Origin: Spiractinospora alimapuensis
GTDB lineage: Bacteria; Actinomycetota; Actinomycetes; Streptosporangiales; Streptosporangiaceae
Length of the DNA stretch: 64,000 nucleotides
Direction: 5' to 3'
NCBI RefSeq assembly: GCF_018437505.1
Contig: NZ_CP072467.1
Span: 4,240,010-4,304,009 of the forward strand
Shown in pieces: positions 27,289 to 39,891 of this stretch; within the stretch, counting starts at the first letter, position 1; every line of letters starts with the position of its first letter. Both the position numbers and the translations under genes were made by a program. The notes under the pieces are model-generated. The model searched no databases. It saw only the letters and a program-made list of their open reading frames with translations, and was not told the DNA's origin.

Positions 27289-27873
27289 GTGAATCGACGA
27301 GGATCTCTGGTCGCGTTCGTGTCCGTCGCCGTCGTGGGCGCGATGGCCTGGGGGGAATGGGCGTGCTGGCGGGCTTCGAGACAGGAGTACCCGCGACGCC
27401 CGCCGCCGGCCGGCGACCGCGAGGCCATCGTGGTGCTCGGCTATCCCAGCGGGGCCGGCGACTGGCCCGGCCTCGTGCAGCGCTACCGGGCACGCGTCGC
27501 CGTGCGTTCTCGCGCCCCCGAGGCGAGCCGGAGCGTGTTGGTGTTCACCGGCGCCGGCTCTCGGCGGGGCGCCCGGCGCTCCGAGGCGTCAGTCATGGCC
27601 GAGTACGCGGTTCGCCACCTGGGGGTGGACCCCGCGGACGTGGTCCTGGAGGAGCGGGCCACCACTACGTGGGAGAACATCATGTACTCCCTGCCGCTGG
27701 TCGGGTCGTTCCCCGTCGTGAAGGTCGCGTCGAACACGTTCCACGCGCGCAAGGCGCGACGCTACCTGTGGCGCCAAGCTCCCGCCGTCGCCGTCCGGCT
27801 TCGACGGACCCGCGATCACCGGTTCGGGGAACTGTTCCCGCTCAAACCGCTTCTCGCGCTGTATCGCCGATGA
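27289..27873 (+). CDS. DUF218/YdcF-family membrane-anchored protein
   Basis: A 194-aa protein with an N-terminal membrane anchor (residues ~5-25) and a DUF218 domain: the strand EAIVVLGYPSG, then GAGSRRGARRSEASVMAEYA and the block VVLEERATTTWENI, characteristic of YdcF/SanA/ElyC proteins. Family members are linked to envelope homeostasis, but the activity is not defined. GTG 27289 starts 42 bp after alr, so co-transcription with alr and the tsa genes is likely. Confidence 0.85.
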   Translation: MNRRGSLVAFVSVAVVGAMAWGEWACWRASRQEYPRRPPPAGDREAIVVLGYPSGAGDWPGLVQRYRARVAVRSRAPEASRSVLVFTGAGSRRGARRSEASVMAEYAVRHLGVDPADVVLEERATTTWENIMYSLPLVGSFPVVKVASNTFHARKARRYLWRQAPAVAVRLRRTRDHRFGELFPLKPLLALYRR

Positions 27874-27903
27874 GGGAGCGATCTCAGGAGGGTGTCCGAG
27901 GAG

Positions 27904-28401
27904 GTGTGGAACCTGCCTACCCTGGATGACGTGTCCAGTGTGGAAACCCGCACCGCGGAGACCGACACCGCGATGCGTGACCTTGGTCGGGAACTCGCCG
28001 AACGCCTCCGCCCCGGCGACGTCGTCGTGTTGTCCGGCCCGCTCGGTGCCGGCAAGACGACGCTCACACAGGGGATCGGTTCCGGCCTTGGGGTGCGCGG
28101 GCCGATCACCTCCCCGACGTTCGCTCTCTCCCGACGTCACCCGTCCTTGGTCGATGGCCCGGCACTGGTGCACGTCGACGCCTACCGGCTCGGGGACCCC
28201 GACGAGCTGGAGGACCTGGACCTGGACGCGACCATGCCGGACTCGGTCACCATCGTGGAATGGGGTGAGGGCGTGGCGGACCACCTGGGTTCGGAGCGCC
28301 TCGAGGTCGGCATCGTTCGCCACTCCGACGACACGCGCACCGTGACCCTCACCGGCGTCGGAGCCCGCTGGGCCGACACCCCCGCGACGCAGGAAAGGTG
28401 A
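27904..28401 (+). CDS. tsaE: tRNA t6A biosynthesis ATPase TsaE
   Basis: ATPase that drives turnover of the TsaB-TsaD complex in t6A37 synthesis. The Walker A motif is SGPLGAGKTTL, followed by SPTFAL and VDAYRL, which are diagnostic of TsaE; the C-terminal VEWGE block is present. The start is uncertain: GTG 27892 overlaps the AGGAGGG site, so GTG 27904 (11 nt from it) is preferred, with GTG 27931 possible. The stop overlaps the start region of tsaB. Confidence 0.93.
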   Translation: MWNLPTLDDVSSVETRTAETDTAMRDLGRELAERLRPGDVVVLSGPLGAGKTTLTQGIGSGLGVRGPITSPTFALSRRHPSLVDGPALVHVDAYRLGDPDELEDLDLDATMPDSVTIVEWGEGVADHLGSERLEVGIVRHSDDTRTVTLTGVGARWADTPATQER

Positions 28402-28406
28402 CCCGA

Positions 28407-29084
28407 GTGCTGCTCCTCGCGTTCGACACCGCCACCCCGGCCGTCACCGTCGCCGTGTGCTCGGTGGACGGCGGCGACGCCACGGTCCGTGCCGAGCGGA
28501 CTTCCGTGGACGCGCGGCGGCACGGTGAGCTGCTGGCCCCGAGCATCGCCGACGTGGTGCGCGCGGCCGGGGCCACCATGACCGACCTGACCCACATCGC
28601 CGTCGGGATCGGACCGGGCCCCTACACCGGACTTCGGGTCGGGCTCGCCACCGCCCACGCGCTGCGTGACGCGTTGGGCATCCCGTGCGTGGGCGTGCCC
28701 ACCCTCGACGCCCTCGCGAAGTCGTCCGGGCGCACGGAACCGTTCGTCGCCGCGACCGACGCCCGCCGCAAGGAAGTCTTCTGGGCGCGCTACACCGACG
28801 CCGACACCCGGGTGGGGGACATCGCCGTCGACCGACCCGCCGATGTGGAGACCGGAGGGTTGCCCGTCATCGGAGCCGGCGCGGCGCTCTACCCGGAGAC
28901 CCTCGGAGCCGGGCAGGATTCGTGGGAGCCGACGCATCCGACCGCGGCCGCGCTGGGAACCTTCGCCGTGGAGCGTCTGGTCACCGGGGCCCCACTGCCC
29001 GAGCCACATCCGCTGTACCTGCGACGCCCCGACGCACAAGTTCCCGGGGCCACCAAGAGAGTCCGACAATGGCAGCAGCAATGA
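28407..29084 (+). CDS. tsaB: t6A complex subunit TsaB
   Basis: Pseudo-enzyme of the ASKHA fold that dimerises with TsaD and is needed for t6A formation. The ~225-aa protein begins [16 protein letters not shown] and has [17 protein letters not shown], the standard TsaB blocks. GTG 28407 is 8 nt from AGGAAAG; GTG 28398, overlapping the tsaE stop, is also in frame but too close to that site. The 3' end overlaps rimI. Confidence 0.93.
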   Translation: MLLLAFDTATPAVTVAVCSVDGGDATVRAERTSVDARRHGELLAPSIADVVRAAGATMTDLTHIAVGIGPGPYTGLRVGLATAHALRDALGIPCVGVPTLDALAKSSGRTEPFVAATDARRKEVFWARYTDADTRVGDIAVDRPADVETGGLPVIGAGAALYPETLGAGQDSWEPTHPTAAALGTFAVERLVTGAPLPEPHPLYLRRPDAQVPGATKRVRQWQQQ

Positions 29085-29590
29085 CGCCCGTCCCGGCCTA
29101 CCGACTGCGCCCCATGCACGCCGACGACCTCCCACGCGTGCTGGACCTGGAGCGCCGGCTCTTTCCCGCCGACTCCTGGAGCACCTCCATGTTCCGCGAC
29201 GAGCTCCGCGCGGACGGCCGCTACTACCAGGTTGCCGAGATCGTCGACCCCGAACCCGACCAGCCCGCGGTGATCGGCTACGCCGGCCTGCGCTACGTGC
29301 CCCCCGAGGGCGACGTCCAGACCATCGCCGTCCACGAACGCTGGTGGGGATCCGGAGTGGGCACCGCCCTGCTGACCGCGCTGCTCACCGAGGCCGAACG
29401 GCTCGCGGTGACCGACGTGTTCCTCGACGTGCGCTCCGACAACCCGCGCGCGCAACGGCTCTACCAGTGGTTCGGGTTCACCGAGATCGGCGTCCGGCGG
29501 GGCTACTACCGAGATGGTGTCGACAGTGTCGTGATGCGTCGACAGCAAGCGTCCGTGGGCGCCGTGGACAACGATCGAGGGGAAGACTAG
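29069..29590 (+). CDS. rimI: RimI-like N-acetyltransferase
   Basis: GNAT acetyltransferase of ~173 aa, by position and sequence the ribosomal-protein-S18 alanine acetyltransferase RimI. The acetyl-CoA loop is [13 protein letters not shown] and the C-terminal block [14 protein letters not shown] is typical. ATG 29069 has AGAGAG upstream and overlaps tsaB by 16 bp; ATG 29081 in an ATGA overlap with the tsaB stop is the alternative. tsaD follows after 2 bp. Confidence 0.9.
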   Translation: MAAAMTPVPAYRLRPMHADDLPRVLDLERRLFPADSWSTSMFRDELRADGRYYQVAEIVDPEPDQPAVIGYAGLRYVPPEGDVQTIAVHERWWGSGVGTALLTALLTEAERLAVTDVFLDVRSDNPRAQRLYQWFGFTEIGVRRGYYRDGVDSVVMRRQQASVGAVDNDRGED

Positions 29591-29592
29591 CC

Positions 29593-30627
29593 ATGACCGG
29601 CGAACCACTGGTGCTGGGCATCGAGAGCTCCTGCGACGAGACCGGGGTCGGGCTCGTCCGCGGCTGCACCCTGCTCGGTGACGACGTCGCGTCAAGTGTG
29701 GACCAGCACGTCCGGTTCGGTGGAGTCGTCCCCGAAGTGGCGAGCCGCGCGCACCTGGAGGCGTTGCCCGCCACGATGGACCGGGCGCTGGGCCGCGCCG
29801 GTGTCACCCTCCGCGACGTCGACGCGATCGCCGTGACCGCGGGCCCCGGCCTGGCGGGGGCTCTGCTCGTCGGGGTCTCGGCGGCGAAGGCCTACGCCCT
29901 GGCCCTGGACAAGCCGCTGTACGGAGTGAACCACCTGGTGGGGCACGTCGCCGTCGACCAGCTAGAACACGGACCGTTGCCCAAGCCGGTGGTCGCGCTG
30001 CTCGTCTCCGGCGGGCACACCTCCCTGCTGCTGGTCCGCGATCTCGCGACCGATGTCCGGCTGCTCGGTGAGACGGTCGACGACGCCGCCGGTGAGGCCT
30101 ACGACAAGGTGGCGCGCCTACTCGGGCTGGGCTACCCCGGCGGTCCACGCATCGATGGCGCCGCGCGAGAAGCCGTGGGCGCCAGTCTCCGCTTCCCCCG
30201 CGGCAAGTGGGGCGACGGCACCTACGACTTCTCGTTCTCCGGCCTGAAGACCGCGGTCGCCCGGTGGACGGAGGACGCCGAGGCCCAGGGGTCCCCGGTT
30301 TCCGTCCCCGAGGTGGCCTCCGCGTTCCAGGAGTCCGTCACCGATGTTCTCACCCGCAAGGCCGTCGACGCCTGCCGCGACCATGGCGTCGAGCACCTGG
30401 TCATCAGCGGGGGCGTCGCCGCGAACTCCCGTCTGCGCACCCTCGCCGAAGAACGCGCCGAGGCGGCCGGCATCCAGGTGCGTGTCCCCAGACCGGCCCT
30501 GTGCACCGACAACGGCGCGATGATCGCCGCCCTCGGCGCCGAGGTGGTCGCCGCGGGCCTTCCCCCGTCTGCCCTGGACCTCGCCACCGACACCTCGCTC
30601 CCGGTCCAGCAGGTCCTCGCCGCGTAA
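29593..30627 (+). CDS. tsaD: tRNA t6A threonylcarbamoyltransferase TsaD
   Basis: Transfers the threonylcarbamoyl group to A37 of ANN-decoding tRNAs. The 344-aa protein has the N-terminal [12 protein letters not shown], the metal site NHLVGH (H-x3-H), LLVSGGHTS and the late [12 protein letters not shown]. The metal motif usually reads HLEGH; here Val replaces Glu, which does not affect the two histidines. ATG 29593 has GAGGGGAAG upstream. Last gene of the alr-to-tsaD run. Confidence 0.96.
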   Translation: MTGEPLVLGIESSCDETGVGLVRGCTLLGDDVASSVDQHVRFGGVVPEVASRAHLEALPATMDRALGRAGVTLRDVDAIAVTAGPGLAGALLVGVSAAKAYALALDKPLYGVNHLVGHVAVDQLEHGPLPKPVVALLVSGGHTSLLLVRDLATDVRLLGETVDDAAGEAYDKVARLLGLGYPGGPRIDGAAREAVGASLRFPRGKWGDGTYDFSFSGLKTAVARWTEDAEAQGSPVSVPEVASAFQESVTDVLTRKAVDACRDHGVEHLVISGGVAANSRLRTLAEERAEAAGIQVRVPRPALCTDNGAMIAALGAEVVAAGLPPSALDLATDTSLPVQQVLAA

Positions 30628-30712
30628 GACGCGCGGTCCGGGGCCCCGTTTCGAGAGTTCCTCCCCTCATCGCTCCGCGTGAGCTCGCGCGCTGGGGGTG
30701 AGGCGCCCGACG

Positions 30713-31330
30713 ATGGCGGGGGCCTCGTACGGCCGGACGAGTACTGGTACTGCCCCGTCTTCCCGGATGCGGCGACGACGTACGAGTGAACTCACTGGGA
30801 CGGCGGAACGACCTCCGCTCGGTAGGGAACGTGTGGTCACCTGCCGCGATCGCGCTGGCCGACGAGAAGGGCACCTCGGTAGTGACGTGCGGGCGATCGC
30901 CGCCGGGCCGTGCGTGGAGGCGATGTCGCTCCATAACCACGTATCCGGCAGGGACGGCCTCGACGGGATGGTGGACGCTGTGGAGATCGCGCCACAGAGC
31001 CGGAGGCCGACTGGAGGACGGCCATGCCCCTGCTCGGGTCGCCTCGGCCTACGTCGGGTCGCCATCCCGAGGCCGTGGGCCCGCTGGACTCCCGCGGCGA
31101 ACACGCCGGCGACCCTGCCCCCCACCACGGCGCTGTCCCCGGTGCCCTGCGTGACGGCGGGTTCTCCGTCCCGATGGCGGCGCACGCCGTCGCCGCGATC
31201 GACAGCCAACTCCGTGGCTTCGTGGTCCAGGAGCTGAGTCCGCCGTTCGCCACGCCGCCGAGTTCGACACGGTGGCCGTCGGTGTCGCGCGGGGCCTGCC
31301 GGCGGGCGCGCACCGGCATCCGCCCTCACG
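30713..31330 (+). pseudogene. TetR/AcrR-family regulator, frameshifted
   Basis: Remains of a TetR repressor spread over three frames. RPPLGRERVV (about 30809-30840) and AAIALADEKGTSVVT (30843-30887, next frame) are the N-terminal helices. RAIAAGPCVEAMSLHNHV and GRDGLDGMVDAV (30884-30982, back in the first frame) are the helix-turn-helix and following helix. HPEAVGPLDSR, then ALRDGGFSVPMAAHAV and GFVVQELSPPF (31063-31248, third frame) are the C-terminal ligand domain. At least three frame changes and an apparent deletion in the middle make it non-functional. No likely target gene is adjacent. Confidence 0.8.
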
Positions 31331-31380
31331 CCCGACGCAACACCCCAGCGGGGCGAGCGGTGACGACGGGGCTACCTGAC

Positions 31381-31429
31381 ACACGAAGAAGGGGGGATGG
31401 ACGAATGGTCGTCCATCCCCCCTTCGTGT
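31381..31429. terminator. Very strong bidirectional hairpin
   Basis: ACACGAAG, a 3-nt bulge, then GGGGGATGGACGA pairs with TCGTCCATCCCCC and CTTCGTGT, about 21 bp of stem around a short loop. It lies between the rightward tsaD/TetR remnant and the leftward coiled-coil gene and should terminate both. Confidence 0.85.
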
Positions 31430-31451
31430 CATGCATGGGGGAATGAGGAGA

Positions 31452-33191
31452 TCAGTCCTCGTCGTCGTCCTCTTCGACGGCGCGACGGGCGGCGTTCTTG
31501 GCGACCTTCTTGCCGTCACGGCCGGGACGCAGGAGCGCCTCGGCGAGGGCCAGCATGGTCTCCTCGAGCGCCGCGAGGCGCTTGGTGATGTCGTCGTGCG
31601 ACGTCTCGACGGCGTCGCTCACCGTCTCCTCGAACTCGTGCCGGTCGGGACGACGGCGCAGCTCCTCCAGCAGTGGGTCCAGCGTGTCGCCCAGGCGGCG
31701 GTCCAGCCCGTCGAAGCGGTCGGAGTGGTCAACGACCGGCCGGTCCTCCAGGACGCTGAGCCGCCGGTGCACCTCGCTGACCTCAAGCGTGGCGGGCAGT
31801 TGGCCCAGGCGCTGGCTGAGGGACTCCAGCCGGTCGTCCAGCGCCTCAAGGCGGCCGTCCACGCCCTCGAAGTGCCCGTGCACGCCCTCGAACTTGCCCT
31901 CGATCCCGCCGGTACGACCGTCGAGACCGTCCAGCCGGCCATTCACCGCGTCGATCTTGCCTTCCAGGCCCTGGAAGCTGCCCTCCCAGTGGCCCTCGAA
32001 GGTGTCCACGCGCTCGCTGAGCTTGGTCATCGCCGTCTCGAAGTTGGTGCTCAGCGATTCCCGGACCCGCTCGGTGCGGTCGGTGATCTCGGTGAGGTGC
32101 TGGTCGACCCGCGTTCCCACGGCCTCGCGGTCCTGCTCGAACCGTTCGGTGAGGGCCTGAGCGGAGGCATCCACCATCTCCCGCACCTCGGTGATCCGGG
32201 CCTCGGTCGACTCCGTGAGTCGCGCGACCGCGGAGGAGGCTTCGCTGACGACCGCCTCGAGTGCGTTTCGCTGCTCGTCGGAGTGGGTCGTGAGCGCCGT
32301 GACGTGCTCGGAGATCGCCGTGGCCAGCGAGTCGTGCCGGTGGTCGGTGTGCTGGCGCAGTTCCGCGCGGGCGACGTCCAGCTTCTCCCCGAACTCGGTG
32401 CGCAGCTCGGCGATGGAGTTCGCCATGTCGCCGGCCCGGCTCTGGGTCTCGGTGGAGAGCGTGGTCAACGCGTTGCTGGTGTCGCTGACCGCGGCGGTGA
32501 CCTCGGCGTGGTTCTCCTCGGCCTGGGTGGTGAGACGCTGGGCGCTCTGGTCCACCTTGGCGGTGAGCTCCTCGTGCCGCTCGTCGGCGCGGGCGGTCGT
32601 GGCCTCGTGCTGTTCCCGCGTCCGCTCGCTGAGGGCGGAGAGGGAGGACTCCAGCGCGGTGGCCCGCTCGGTCAGGGCCTCGACCGCGGTGTCGAGCTGC
32701 CCGGCCCGGGCCTCCAGCGTGCTCTGGAGGGTGTCGACCCGTGAGGTGAGGGCCTCGAGCTGGTCGGCGGTGCGCTGGTTGGCCTCGGTGATGGTCTCCA
32801 ACCGGCCCAGCGCCGTGTCGAGGTTCTGGGTGACGCCGTCGATTCCGCCGCGCATCGCCGGAAGCTCCGACAGCGGCGCGATACGTTCACCGACACGGTC
32901 AATGTGCTCGGCGAGGGTCTCCGCCCATTCCGGGGGCCGACCAGTGAGTTCCTCCAACTGCCCCTGAACGGTGGTCACCGCCTGGGCGAGTGCGGAGAAC
33001 TCGCGCTCCCGAAACTCGCGCAGCAGCCACTCCACGCCTTCGAGGCGCTGGCGCATCTCCTCGGTGACGGCGCCCTGCGACTGCTGTTCGGAGAGCTGGT
33101 CCTGCGCGGCGCGGGAGAGAAGATCCCGCATTCGGTCGGAGATCCCGGTCTGTTCTCCCCCGTTGAGGAAGTTCTGATTCAGGTGGTCCAC
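31452..33191 (-). CDS. Long coiled-coil protein
   Basis: A 579-aa soluble protein made almost entirely of helix-forming heptads. The segment of ~60 residues near residue 400-460 has short G-containing repeats (LEGKIDAVNGRLDGLDGR and similar). The C-terminus is basic (GRDGKKVAKNAARR) then acidic (VEEDDDED). There is no membrane helix or enzyme motif. Automated tools often label such proteins as apolipoprotein- or chemotaxis-like; that would not be meaningful here. GTG 33191 has AAGGAGCA 7 nt upstream. A cytoskeletal or scaffold role is possible. Confidence 0.8.
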   Translation of the reverse strand: MDHLNQNFLNGGEQTGISDRMRDLLSRAAQDQLSEQQSQGAVTEEMRQRLEGVEWLLREFREREFSALAQAVTTVQGQLEELTGRPPEWAETLAEHIDRVGERIAPLSELPAMRGGIDGVTQNLDTALGRLETITEANQRTADQLEALTSRVDTLQSTLEARAGQLDTAVEALTERATALESSLSALSERTREQHEATTARADERHEELTAKVDQSAQRLTTQAEENHAEVTAAVSDTSNALTTLSTETQSRAGDMANSIAELRTEFGEKLDVARAELRQHTDHRHDSLATAISEHVTALTTHSDEQRNALEAVVSEASSAVARLTESTEARITEVREMVDASAQALTERFEQDREAVGTRVDQHLTEITDRTERVRESLSTNFETAMTKLSERVDTFEGHWEGSFQGLEGKIDAVNGRLDGLDGRTGGIEGKFEGVHGHFEGVDGRLEALDDRLESLSQRLGQLPATLEVSEVHRRLSVLEDRPVVDHSDRFDGLDRRLGDTLDPLLEELRRRPDRHEFEETVSDAVETSHDDITKRLAALEETMLALAEALLRPGRDGKKVAKNAARRAVEEDDDED

Positions 33192-33550
33192 CGAGGTGCT
33201 CCTTTTCGGTGTTGCGCCTCCCACCCACCGGGCTCACGTGGATGGGTGGATCGATCGCCGCCCGGAGGGCCGTTCCGGGGCGGAGGCTCCATGACGCGCG
33301 CATCCCTGGGGGGTTCCCTGCGGCGCGATGTGGAGGCGGTTTTTCCGCGCAGCCCAGACCAGTGTGCTGGCACGGACATTCCCAACCGTGAAATCGGTCG
33401 GGCACGGACAGTCTAACGATAGGAGCCCGGTGCGATCAGAAGAGGTGACAATGCCGAAATCGGAACGGGGCCACCCATCAAGGACCGGAATGCATTTTTG
33501 GTACCTCTCGAATGCCGCTTCCGCGCCCAGACGGGGACAGCTCTCGTCCG
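33192..33550. other. Intergenic region
   Basis: 359 bp between the coiled-coil gene start and the methyltransferase stop, both on the minus strand. It should hold the coiled-coil gene promoter. A short CCACCCA/TGGGTGG inverted repeat lies at 33221-33249. Nothing else recognised. Confidence 0.4.
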
Positions 33551-34894
33551 CTAAACCGTCGTGACCTCGTCACACAGGATGCTGATTGGTCGATCGCCGA
33601 CACGCGTCAGGACAACGACGACGGAATTCGGGCCGTCGACGCGGAGCGAAGCGCGCAACTTGTCCACATCCGCGGCGAAGCCGCGTTTCTTAATCGTTAC
33701 TGTTCCGGCGTGCCGCTCACGCAGCGCCGCGCGCAGCCGTTTGACGGAGAACGGCATGACCGCCGTCACCGCGAAGGCGCGGCACAGGGGCGTGTCCACC
33801 AGGGCGTCACCCGTGATGTAGGCGATCCGTGGGTCCAACAGGGCGCCGTCGACCACGGCCGCGGCCTCCGCGACGAGACCCGCGCGGATCACCGCGTCGT
33901 CCGGTTCGTACAGGAACCCCTTCACCTCCGCGACCGGCGGATCGCCGAGGGTGGGGTCGGCCGTCAGGGTGACCGGTGCCGAGTCGGCGTCCGGCTCCGC
34001 GTGGGAGAGGGGGGCGGAGAGATCGAGGGCGTCCGCCGATCCCCTCTCGGAGAGGAGGGTCGCCCTTCGCGTGCCGTCGCTGAGCGAGCCGAACCACAAC
34101 GCCGCCTCCTTGAGGTCGCCGTCGACCGAAATCCATTCGGCCCCAGTACCGGGTGGAACCAGGTCGTGCGCGATCCCGGGGGCGACCTTCACACAGGCGC
34201 CGGGTGCCGCGTGGGCGAGCGTGAGCACCGTGTCCCACGGTGGGGAGTAGGAACGGGGGTCGAAGACGCGTCCTCGAGCCGCGCGTCGGGCGGGGTCACA
34301 GAACACGGCCGCGTAGCGCTCGGCCAGTTCCTCGGGGCGTCGCGCCAACGCCGTCACGTCCCCGAGCTCCACCGCGCCCCGGGCGTCGAGCTCCAGCGCG
34401 TCCACGTTGGCCCGGGCGACCTCCACCGTCAGCGCGTCACGGTCCACGCCCCGCACGGTCACGCCGGCCGAGGCGAGCGCGAGCAGGTCGGCGCCGATCC
34501 CACAGGCGAGATCCGCCACCGGGCGGGAGGGGTCGCCGAGCAGCGCCGCGACGCGTCGGGCCCGGTAGCGCGCCACCGACCCCCGGGTGGCCTGCTCCAG
34601 ACCGTTCGGGGTGAAGTACAGGCGGCGGGCCAGCGGTCCCCACTTGCGTTCCCCGCGGCGCCGGAGCTCGTCCTGGGTCAGCGCCGCACCCACGAGGTCG
34701 GTGACGGGGACGGGCAGGGGCGTGGCCCACGTCTCGACGGCGCGACGCGCCCGCGCCGCACGACGCAACGGATCGTCGGAGTCCCGACCGTGCTGGTCGT
34801 CGAGCCAGGTGAGGAGCTCCTGCCCAACCGGTGTACGCAGTGCGCGGAACGCGTCGATGGCCTCGCGCTCCGCCTCATCAGTTCCCGCTTCCAC
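33551..34894 (-). CDS. Class I methyltransferase with THUMP-like domain
   Basis: A 447-aa SAM-dependent methyltransferase. Motif I is VADLACGIGADLLALA, and the catalytic-region motif reads AVFCDPARR. The C-terminal ~80 residues (LRAALRERHAGTVTIKKRG) match the THUMP-like domain of this actinobacterial family, suggesting an RNA substrate; that is inference. GTG 34894 has GAAGGAAAC about 9 nt upstream; the frame continues through the groES control region, where no protein is expected. It is divergent from groES. Confidence 0.88.
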   Translation of the reverse strand: MEAGTDEAEREAIDAFRALRTPVGQELLTWLDDQHGRDSDDPLRRAARARRAVETWATPLPVPVTDLVGAALTQDELRRRGERKWGPLARRLYFTPNGLEQATRGSVARYRARRVAALLGDPSRPVADLACGIGADLLALASAGVTVRGVDRDALTVEVARANVDALELDARGAVELGDVTALARRPEELAERYAAVFCDPARRAARGRVFDPRSYSPPWDTVLTLAHAAPGACVKVAPGIAHDLVPPGTGAEWISVDGDLKEAALWFGSLSDGTRRATLLSERGSADALDLSAPLSHAEPDADSAPVTLTADPTLGDPPVAEVKGFLYEPDDAVIRAGLVAEAAAVVDGALLDPRIAYITGDALVDTPLCRAFAVTAVMPFSVKRLRAALRERHAGTVTIKKRGFAADVDKLRASLRVDGPNSVVVVLTRVGDRPISILCDEVTTV

Positions 34895-34931
34895 CTGCGT
34901 GTTTCCTTCTCTGCTCGTTCGTCTTGGCCGT

Positions 34932-34960
34932 TTGACTGAGGCTTTGGGCCCGGCTACTGT
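34932..34960 (+). promoter_or_regulatory. Predicted groES promoter
   Basis: TTGACT at 34932-34937 and TACTGT at 34955-34960, 17 bp apart. The predicted start falls at the first bases of the CIRCE element, so bound HrcA would block RNA polymerase. Confidence 0.6.
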
Positions 34961-34966
34961 TCCGTA

Positions 34967-34993
34967 TTGGCACTCTCGGGTGTTGAGTGCTAA
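34967..34993 (+). promoter_or_regulatory. CIRCE operator (HrcA site)
   Basis: TTGGCACTC, nine bases, GAGTGCTAA. This differs from the CIRCE consensus (TTAGCACTC-N9-GAGTGCTAA) at one base. HrcA repressor binds CIRCE and releases it on heat shock, so groES-groEL should be heat-inducible through HrcA. Confidence 0.92.
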
Positions 34994-35120
34994 TAGCGAC
35001 GAGGCTGGTCTGGCACCCGCGACGACAGGCCGCCGTGGTCGCCCCTTTTGTGCATGCCTTTCGTGAATGTGCATCGTGAGAACAGCAACGTGTGATTAGC
35101 AACTGAAGGGGGAGGTCACC

Positions 35121-35435
35121 GTGTCGACCGCCACCGCTAACAAGACCGTACTGAGGCCACTGGACGACCGCGTCGTCGTCAAGACCCTGGAGGCCGAGCA
35201 GAAGACCGCTTCCGGCCTGGTCATCCCGGACACCGCCAAGGAGAAGCCGCAGGAGGGCGAGGTCCTGGCCGTGGGCCCGGGTCGCCTGGACGACAGCGGC
35301 AAGCGCGCCGAGATGGACGTCAAGGTCGGCGACGTCGTCCTGTACAGCAAGTACGGCGGCACCGAGGTCAAGTACAACAACGAGGACTACCTCGTGCTCT
35401 CTGCCCGTGACCTGCTCGCGGTTGTCGAGAAGTAG
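35121..35435 (+). CDS. groES: Co-chaperonin GroES
   Basis: Heptameric lid of the GroEL chamber, 104 aa. The blocks [16 protein letters not shown], the mobile loop [18 protein letters not shown] and [17 protein letters not shown] are typical. GTG 35121 has GGGGGAGGT upstream. It is preceded by a CIRCE operator and followed by groEL after a 165-bp gap that contains a hairpin. Confidence 0.97.
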   Translation: MSTATANKTVLRPLDDRVVVKTLEAEQKTASGLVIPDTAKEKPQEGEVLAVGPGRLDDSGKRAEMDVKVGDVVLYSKYGGTEVKYNNEDYLVLSARDLLAVVEK

Positions 35436-35463
35436 TAACAGGGACCCACGGTTCTTGTAGGGC

Positions 35464-35500
35464 GTCCGTCCCGGCCGGCAGCGTGCCGGGCGGGACGGAC
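35464..35500 (+). terminator. Hairpin between groES and groEL
   Basis: GTCCGTCCCG (35464-35473) pairs with CGGGACGGAC (35491-35500), with an inner CCGGCA/TGCCGG stem. It is strong enough to act as a terminator or attenuator, or to mark an mRNA processing site, leaving more groES than groEL mRNA. Confidence 0.65.
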
Positions 35501-35510
35501 GTGTTTGTGA

Positions 35511-37220
<1,710 letters not shown>

Positions 37221-37285
37221 CAGTCGTCCGGGGAATCCGCGTGTCGTGCAACGCGGGATGCGGGGTTCCCGGGTATGACAGGAAG

Positions 37286-37326
37286 AGCCGCGTTTCTCCC
37301 CGGAAACGGGGAGAGGCGCGGCTTTT
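37286..37326 (+). terminator. Terminator after groEL
   Basis: AGCCGCG with an inner TCTCCCCG pairs with CGGGGAGA and CGCGGCT, followed by a TTTT run. A classical intrinsic terminator; a second weaker hairpin lies just upstream (about 37230-37272). Confidence 0.85.
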
Positions 37327-37447
37327 GTGTGATCTGGTCCTGGAATGTGATCATTCTGTTGTCCGAATTCGTGCCAGTCCGGTCCGTTCGGCAGGGCACA
37401 CTGCGTGATGTGACGGATCGTCGAGGCGCTGCATCCGTGGCCTGGGA

Positions 37448-39821
<2,374 letters not shown>

Positions 39822-39891
39822 CCGGGGGTTTCCCCCGCGCCGTTAGACTCGCTCCGGCAATGTGAGCGGCCTTGAAGAGGAGAGTAGTGCG

